Shown: piece by piece, positions 59,757 to 64,000 of the stretch
Position numbering within the stretch: the stretch's first letter is position 1
Layout: each line of letters starts with the position of its first letter
NCBI RefSeq assembly: GCF_031458235.1
Contig: NZ_JAVDYB010000001.1
Span: 8,705,001-8,769,000 of the forward strand
Length of the DNA: 64,000 nt
Direction of reading: 5' to 3'
Source of the DNA: Catenuloplanes atrovinosus
GTDB taxonomy: Bacteria; Actinomycetota; Actinomycetes; Mycobacteriales; Micromonosporaceae
Made by a program: the position numbers and the translations under genes
Notes under the pieces: generated by a model
Database searches by the model: none
The model's input: only the letters and a program-made list of their open reading frames with translations
Told to the model about the DNA's origin: nothing

Positions 59757-60203
59757 GTGCCGGTATTCTCGCCGGCTGAGGTCGCTGCCGAGGCTGGGGA
59801 GACGATGATCGTTCGGTTGGGTCACATCGTGTGGCCGCTGGCCGCCACCGCGGTGCTGACCGTGGTGCTCGCCGTGGCCGGCCTGGCGGTCGACGGCCGT
59901 GCGGGCCTGCTCGGTGCGCTGCTCGGCGTCGCGCTGATGGCGGGCGGCTATCTCCTGTCCAATCTGGCGGTCGCGTGGGCCGACTCGGTCATGCCGAAAC
60001 TGGTGCTGACCGTCGGCCTGGCCACCTACATATTCAAGATCACGCTGCTCGGCACGGTGCTGCTCGTCGTGGTGGACCGGGACTGGGCCGGCGTGCGGAT
60101 GACCGCGGTCGGCATGGTGTGCGCCCTGGTGATCTGGATATCGGCGCAGGTCTGGTCCTCGATGCGCGCTCCGGTCGTACCTCCTCCGGTGGTGTCCGAC
60201 TAG
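59757..60203 (+). CDS. AtpI-like membrane protein (ATP synthase I family)
   Basis: A 148-residue protein with four hydrophobic helices, in the place where mycobacteria carry Rv1303 just before atpB. Its pattern (two helices, a polar loop AVAWADSVMPK, two helices) fits the ATP_synt_I group, which helps assemble the c-ring. Start GTG 59757 directly after the microprotein stop, or ATG 59805, which has GGGGAG close by and gives 132 residues. Confidence 0.7.
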   Translation: MPVFSPAEVAAEAGETMIVRLGHIVWPLAATAVLTVVLAVAGLAVDGRAGLLGALLGVALMAGGYLLSNLAVAWADSVMPKLVLTVGLATYIFKITLLGTVLLVVVDRDWAGVRMTAVGMVCALVIWISAQVWSSMRAPVVPPPVVSD

Positions 60204-60369
60204 GTCCTTCAGGTGACCGTTGTCGGAAATCAGCGAGTCCTCTCCCGGTGGCGGACGACGGGGAGTACGGTGTCACACGATGAGCCGGACCCCCGAGAGG
60301 ACCGCACAACTGTGTTGTGTGGGGGGTGAGTCCTAGCCTCCTGCCAGCGGCTGATATCGTCGCCGCGTC

Positions 60370-60588
60370 ATGGCCGATGACCCTTCACCCCAAGCTCCTG
60401 AGCCCAACTCGGGGGCCGATGCCGGTTGGTCGGCAGTCGGTTACCTGTTGGGCGGCATGATCGTCTGGGGTGGCGCGGGCTGGTTGCTGGACCGGTGGCT
60501 CGGCCTGCCGAACGTGGGGCTGCTGATCGGGCTGATCGGCGGCACCGTGGCAGGGGTTTATCTGATCGTGAAGAGGCTGGGCGCGTGA
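60370..60588 (+). CDS. AtpZ/AtpI-family small membrane protein
   Basis: A 72-residue protein with a polar N-terminus and two helices: GWSAVGYLLGGMIVWGGAGWLLDRWLG and VGLLIGLIGGTVAGVYLIVKRLG. This is the AtpZ/AtpI pattern, linked to Mg2+/Ca2+ handling and to c-ring assembly. It lies 25 nt before atpB. Confidence 0.85.
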   Translation: MADDPSPQAPEPNSGADAGWSAVGYLLGGMIVWGGAGWLLDRWLGLPNVGLLIGLIGGTVAGVYLIVKRLGA

Positions 60589-60613
60589 ACGGCCCCGACC
60601 GACGGAGGATGCG

Positions 60614-61417
60614 TTGAGTAAGTCCCCGCACGTTCTCGCCGCGGAGTTTCCGCCCGGAGTGGAGAGCTTCGACTTCCAGACTCTCGTCCCGGGGCTCGAA
60701 GGCACGATGTGGGCGCAGGCGGCTACCAAGATCACGCTGCTGGTGTGGCTCTCCGTCGCCATCCTCATCGTGTTCTTCCTGGTGGCCTACCGCAGCCCGA
60801 AGATCGTGCCGACGCGGGGCCAGTGGATCGCGGAGTCGATCTACGGCTTCGTCCGGGACGGCATCGCCAAGGACATCATCGGCAACAAGCACGGCGCGCG
60901 ATTCGCGCCGTACCTGACGACGTTGTTCGTCTTCATTCTTCTGAACAATCTCTGGGGCATCGTTCCGTTCGCCCAGATTTCACCGAACTCGCACATCGCG
61001 TTCCCGATCGTGCTCGCGGGCTTCACCTACGTCATCTACATTGCCGTCGGCATTCAGGCGCAGGGCCTCGGTCACTACATCAAGAACAGCATCTGGGTGT
61101 CCGGCGCTCCGCTCTGGGTGCAGCCGATCCTGGTGCCGATCGAGCTGTTCCAGGTGGTGCTGCTCCGCCCGGCCACGCTCGCGATTCGACTTTTCGCCAA
61201 CATGTTCGCCGGCCACATGATTCTGCTGGTGTTCACGCTCGGCGGTGTCGCCCTGATGAACGCGGAAGCGGTGTTCCTGAAGCCGGTCGCGCTCCTCAGC
61301 TGGGGAATGGCGATCGTGATGACGCTCTTCGAGCTGTTCATCCTGGCTCTCCAGGCGTACGTCTTCACGCTGCTGACCGCCACGTACCTGCAGAGTTCGG
61401 TCGACCCGGCGCACTGA
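60614..61417 (+). CDS. atpB: F0F1 ATP synthase subunit a
   Basis: A 267-residue membrane subunit forming the proton half-channels against the c-ring. The essential arginine is in LRPATLAIRLFANMFAGHMIL. Other helices: FVFILLNNLWGIVPFAQISPNSHIA and FELFILALQAYVFTLLTATYL. TTG start at 60614 with GGAGG 5 nt upstream. Confidence 0.95.
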   Translation: MSKSPHVLAAEFPPGVESFDFQTLVPGLEGTMWAQAATKITLLVWLSVAILIVFFLVAYRSPKIVPTRGQWIAESIYGFVRDGIAKDIIGNKHGARFAPYLTTLFVFILLNNLWGIVPFAQISPNSHIAFPIVLAGFTYVIYIAVGIQAQGLGHYIKNSIWVSGAPLWVQPILVPIELFQVVLLRPATLAIRLFANMFAGHMILLVFTLGGVALMNAEAVFLKPVALLSWGMAIVMTLFELFILALQAYVFTLLTATYLQSSVDPAH

Positions 61418-61508
61418 CGCGGTCGCTCAAGCAACGCTTCGCAAAAAGTAGTATTCGCCTTAATCGTCCGCGTCATTCGTACGCGGCAACTCAGGAGGAT
61501 TCACCAGC

Positions 61509-61748
61509 ATGACCGACACCGTCACCTACCTGGCCGAGATCTCCGGCAACATCAACGTCGTGGGCTACGGCATCGCCGCCCTCGGCCCGGGTATCGGCGT
61601 GGGCCTGGTCTTCGCCGCCTACATCCAGGCGACCGCGCGTCAGCCCGAGACCGCCGGCCTGACCCGCGTCTACATGTTCATGGGCTTCGCCGTGGTCGAG
61701 GCGCTCGCGCTGCTCGGCCTGGTTCTCGCGTTCGCACAGCAGGGCTGA
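61509..61748 (+). CDS. atpE: F0F1 ATP synthase subunit c
   Basis: A 79-residue hairpin of two helices. The glycine-rich first helix is ALGPGIGVGLVF, the loop RQPE contacts F1, and the proton-binding Glu is in FMGFAVVEALALLGLV. ATG follows CAGGAGG. A 91-nt spacer separates it from atpB, possibly with its own translation-enhancing leader. Confidence 0.96.
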   Translation: MTDTVTYLAEISGNINVVGYGIAALGPGIGVGLVFAAYIQATARQPETAGLTRVYMFMGFAVVEALALLGLVLAFAQQG

Positions 61749-61828
61749 GCGACCACGTCGACGGCTCCCGCGCGGAGCCGACTCGGTGATCGGCGGGAAC
61801 GACGAATCACCGGCCAGATGGGAGTGTT

Positions 61829-62380
61829 ATGAAGGCTGTAATCGCTGCTGAGGAGCACGGCGGCGGCAATATTCTGCTGCCGCCGGTCTCCGAAATCATC
61901 GTCGGTCTCGTCGCGTTCGCTGTCATCCTGTTCGTCCTGGCCAAGTTCGTCTTCCCGCGCATGGAGGAGACGTTCAAGGCCCGGGTCGAGGCCATCGAGG
62001 GCGGCATCGCCAAGGCGGAGACCGCGCAGGCCGAGGCGAACGAGCTGCTCGAGCAGTACCGGGCGCAGCTCGCCGAGGCCCGGACCGAGGCCGCCCGGAT
62101 AAGGGACGAGGCGCGTGCCGACGCCGAGGCGATCCGTCAGGACGTCCTGGCCAAGGCCCGTGAGGAGTCCGACCGCATCATCGCCGCCGGGCAGGAGAAC
62201 CTGCGCACGCAGCGCGAGCAGCTCGTCCGCGAGCTGCGCTCCGAGATCGGCACGCTCGCCGTGGACCTGGCCGGCCGCATCGTGGGCGAGTCGCTCGCCG
62301 ACGAGGCGCGCAGCCGGGGCACCGTGGAGCGGTTCATGGCCGAGATCGACGCGCCCGCCGCGTCGGGGGGTCGGCGCTGA
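61829..62380 (+). CDS. atpF: F0F1 ATP synthase subunit b
   Basis: A 183-residue peripheral-stalk subunit: one N-terminal helix (about 18-38, IIVGLVAFAVILFVLAKFVFP) and a long charged coiled coil. Its last base is the first base of atpH (TGATG), so translation is coupled. Confidence 0.95.
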   Translation: MKAVIAAEEHGGGNILLPPVSEIIVGLVAFAVILFVLAKFVFPRMEETFKARVEAIEGGIAKAETAQAEANELLEQYRAQLAEARTEAARIRDEARADAEAIRQDVLAKAREESDRIIAAGQENLRTQREQLVRELRSEIGTLAVDLAGRIVGESLADEARSRGTVERFMAEIDAPAASGGRR

Positions 62381-63198
62381 TGTCGATCGGCAACCGCGAG
62401 TCCTATGCCGCGGCGACGGACGAGCTCACCGCGTACGCCTCCACGGCGTCCGCGGCGGACGTCGCCGCGCTCGGCGACGAACTGCTCGCGGTCGCGCGGC
62501 TGCTCTCCGGTGAGCCGCGGCTGCGGCGCGCGCTGTCCGACTCGTCCACCACGGTCGAGCAGCGCACGGAGCTGGCCGGCGCGCTGCTGACCGGCAAGGT
62601 GGCCGCGTCGACGCTGCGCGTGGTGACCGCGCTGGTCGGCGCGCGCTGGCACTCGCCGAGCGAGTTCCTCACCGCGGTCGAGCAGACCGGGGTGAACGCG
62701 CTGCTGAGCAGCGCGTCCGCGGCCGGCGAGCTGACCGAGGTGGAGGACGAGCTGTTCCGGTTCGGCAAGGTCGTGGCCGGCGACCAGGCGCTCGGCGGCG
62801 CGCTCGGCGACACCTCCGTCCCGGCCGCGCGCCGGACGGAGCTGGTCCGGGAGCTGCTGGCCGGCAAGGCGAAGCCGGTGACGGTCCGCCTCGTCGAGGT
62901 GGCGCTGTCCGGGTTCGGTGGGCGCGGGTTCGCGGCGTCGCTGGACCGCCTGATCGAGTTGGCCGCGGACCGGCAGGACCGCGATCTCGCGTACGTGACC
63001 GTCGCGCGCCCGCTCGCCGAGGCCGACGAGGCGGCGTTGGCCGCCAAGTTGTCCGAGCTGTACGGTCGGGATGTGTCCCTCAAGGTCACGGTCGACCCGG
63101 CGATCATCGGCGGCATCAGTGTCAGGGTCGGTTCCGACCTGTACGACGGCACGATTCTGCGGCGGCTCACCGAAGCCCGCAAGGCATTCGCCAAGTAG
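62380..63198 (+). CDS. atpH: F0F1 ATP synthase subunit delta
   Basis: A 272-residue peripheral-stalk protein of the actinobacterial length class, with the OSCP/delta core LSGEPRLRRALSDSSTTVEQRTELAGALL and the C-terminal LKVTVDPAIIGGISVRVGSDLYDGTILRRL. Not fused to a second b subunit, unlike in mycobacteria. Confidence 0.95.
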   Translation: MSIGNRESYAAATDELTAYASTASAADVAALGDELLAVARLLSGEPRLRRALSDSSTTVEQRTELAGALLTGKVAASTLRVVTALVGARWHSPSEFLTAVEQTGVNALLSSASAAGELTEVEDELFRFGKVVAGDQALGGALGDTSVPAARRTELVRELLAGKAKPVTVRLVEVALSGFGGRGFAASLDRLIELAADRQDRDLAYVTVARPLAEADEAALAAKLSELYGRDVSLKVTVDPAIIGGISVRVGSDLYDGTILRRLTEARKAFAK

Positions 63199-63284
63199 GT
63201 CCGTTCCCTCGGAGCCCTCCCACCTGAGCGCGCACGCGCGCCGGCGGGGGAACGGCACCGAGACGACAGTAGAGAAGGCTGAGG

Positions 63285-64000
63285 ATGGCCGAGCTGACCA
63301 TCTCCTCGGATGAGATCCGGGGTGCGCTCGAGCGCTATGTTTCGTCCTACACGCCCGAGGTCTCCCGCGAGGAGGTCGGCATCGTCAGCGATGCGGGCGA
63401 CGGAATCGCACACGTCGAGGGCCTGCCCTCGACCATGGCCAACGAGCTCCTGGAGTTCGAGGACGGCACCCTGGGTGTCTCCCTGAACCTGGAGGCCCGC
63501 GAGATCGGTGTCGTCGTCCTGGGCGGCTTCACCGGCATCGAGGAGGGTCAGCCGGTCAAGCGCACCGGCCGCGTCCTCTCCGTGCCGGTCGGTGACGCGT
63601 TCCTGGGCCGCGTCGTCAACGCGCTCGGCGAGCCGATCGACGACAAGGGCGACATCGAGGCGGAGGGCTTCCGCGAGCTGGAGCTCCAGGCGCCGAACGT
63701 GATGTCGCGCCAGCCCGTCAAGGAGCCGCTGCAGACCGGCATCAAGGCGATCGACGCGATGACCGCGATCGGCCGGGGCCAGCGGCAGCTGATCATCGGC
63801 GACCGCAAGACCGGCAAGACCACGGTCGCGCTGGACGCGATCCTGAACCAGCGGGACAACTGGCTCTCCGGCGACCCGAAGAAGCAGGTCCGCTGCATCT
63901 ACGTCGCGGTCGGCCAGAAGGCCACCACGATCGCCACGGTCAAGGGCATCCTGGAGGAGAAGGGGGCGATGGAGTACACCACCATCGTCGCCGCTCCCGC
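63285..64000 (+). CDS. atpA: F0F1 ATP synthase subunit alpha (partial, runs off the window)
   Basis: About 238 residues of the regulatory/catalytic alpha subunit are present. It begins [18 protein letters not shown], has the beta-barrel domain to about residue 95, and shows Walker A in GDRKTGKT. The frame stays open to the last base. ATG at 63285 follows GGCTGAGG. The rest of the subunit and the gamma, beta and epsilon genes should follow. Confidence 0.96.
   Translation, partial: MAELTISSDEIRGALERYVSSYTPEVSREEVGIVSDAGDGIAHVEGLPSTMANELLEFEDGTLGVSLNLEAREIGVVVLGGFTGIEEGQPVKRTGRVLSVPVGDAFLGRVVNALGEPIDDKGDIEAEGFRELELQAPNVMSRQPVKEPLQTGIKAIDAMTAIGRGQRQLIIGDRKTGKTTVALDAILNQRDNWLSGDPKKQVRCIYVAVGQKATTIATVKGILEEKGAMEYTTIVAAP

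Overview
This is a chromosomal segment of a very GC-rich, filamentous-type actinobacterium. The best fit is a member of the Micromonosporaceae (Actinoplanes/Catenuloplanes/Micromonospora-like). The reasons are strongly biased codon use, many GTG/TTG starts, SigE-type sigma factors, a chemoreceptor with a PilZ domain, and above all gene order. The series argS-lysA-hom-thrC-thrB-rho-rpmE-prfA-prmC-YrdC/Sua5-...-atp operon is the order known from Mycobacterium and other actinobacteria, here interrupted by blocks of accessory genes. Genus-level assignment is inference; no rRNA is present.

Layout. 1-12.7 kb is mixed: a membrane protein, an esterase-like phytase-family protein, a decapitated arylsulfotransferase, a polyprenol-phosphate mannosyltransferase, two dTDP-rhamnose genes, a sulfite-oxidase-like/ferredoxin-reductase-like pair, tRNA-Arg(CCG) and a DUF3105-DUF305 pair. 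12.8-38.8 kb is the amino-acid and translation core (argS, lysA, hom, thrC, thrB, rho, rpmE, prfA, prmC). Inserted blocks are: an Asp-rich calcium-motif protein; MarR/MFS/RND efflux; an SPFH plus ribbon-helix-helix operon; a nitric oxide synthase with a chemoreceptor; and a SigE-type sigma factor with an FtsX-ECD membrane protein. 38.9-49 kb holds a diguanylate cyclase, MerR with membrane proteins, an orphan vapB with a deleted vapC, a GHL10 glycosidase, a first YrdC-domain protein with a low-molecular-weight phosphatase, and a GT4 glycosyltransferase. 49.3-52.1 kb is a tightly overlapped t6A operon (tsaE-tsaB-second YrdC-tsaD). 52.2-57 kb holds a cytochrome P450 with a divergent regulator, a 1.2-kb repeat field and an SDR/DUF2867 protein. 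57-59.7 kb is glyA and a TerC-family gene behind a manganese (yybP-ykoY) riboswitch. 59.65-64 kb is the start of the F1Fo-ATP synthase operon; atpA runs off the end.

How the genes work together. lysA, hom, thrC and thrB cover lysine and threonine branches of the aspartate pathway. argS, rho, rpmE, prfA and prmC serve translation and transcription termination. TsaE/B/D with YrdC proteins make the t6A modification of ANN-decoding tRNAs. The atp genes make the proton-driven ATP synthase.

The most unusual content is in non-coding structure: a 90-bp dispersed element at gene 3' ends with an 85-bp tandem relative; a long near-perfect palindrome family (three copies in a row plus one distant inverted copy); a 39-bp minisatellite; and an exact 74-bp duplication of the glyA leader that contains a start codon. 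Among genes, the points of most interest are the NOS/chemoreceptor neighbourhood, the duplicate YrdC gene inside the t6A operon, the FtsX-ECD/sigma pair, the vapC deletion scar and the 150-bp antisense overlap of terC with glyA. I see no CRISPR array, prophage, intact insertion sequence or conjugative element.
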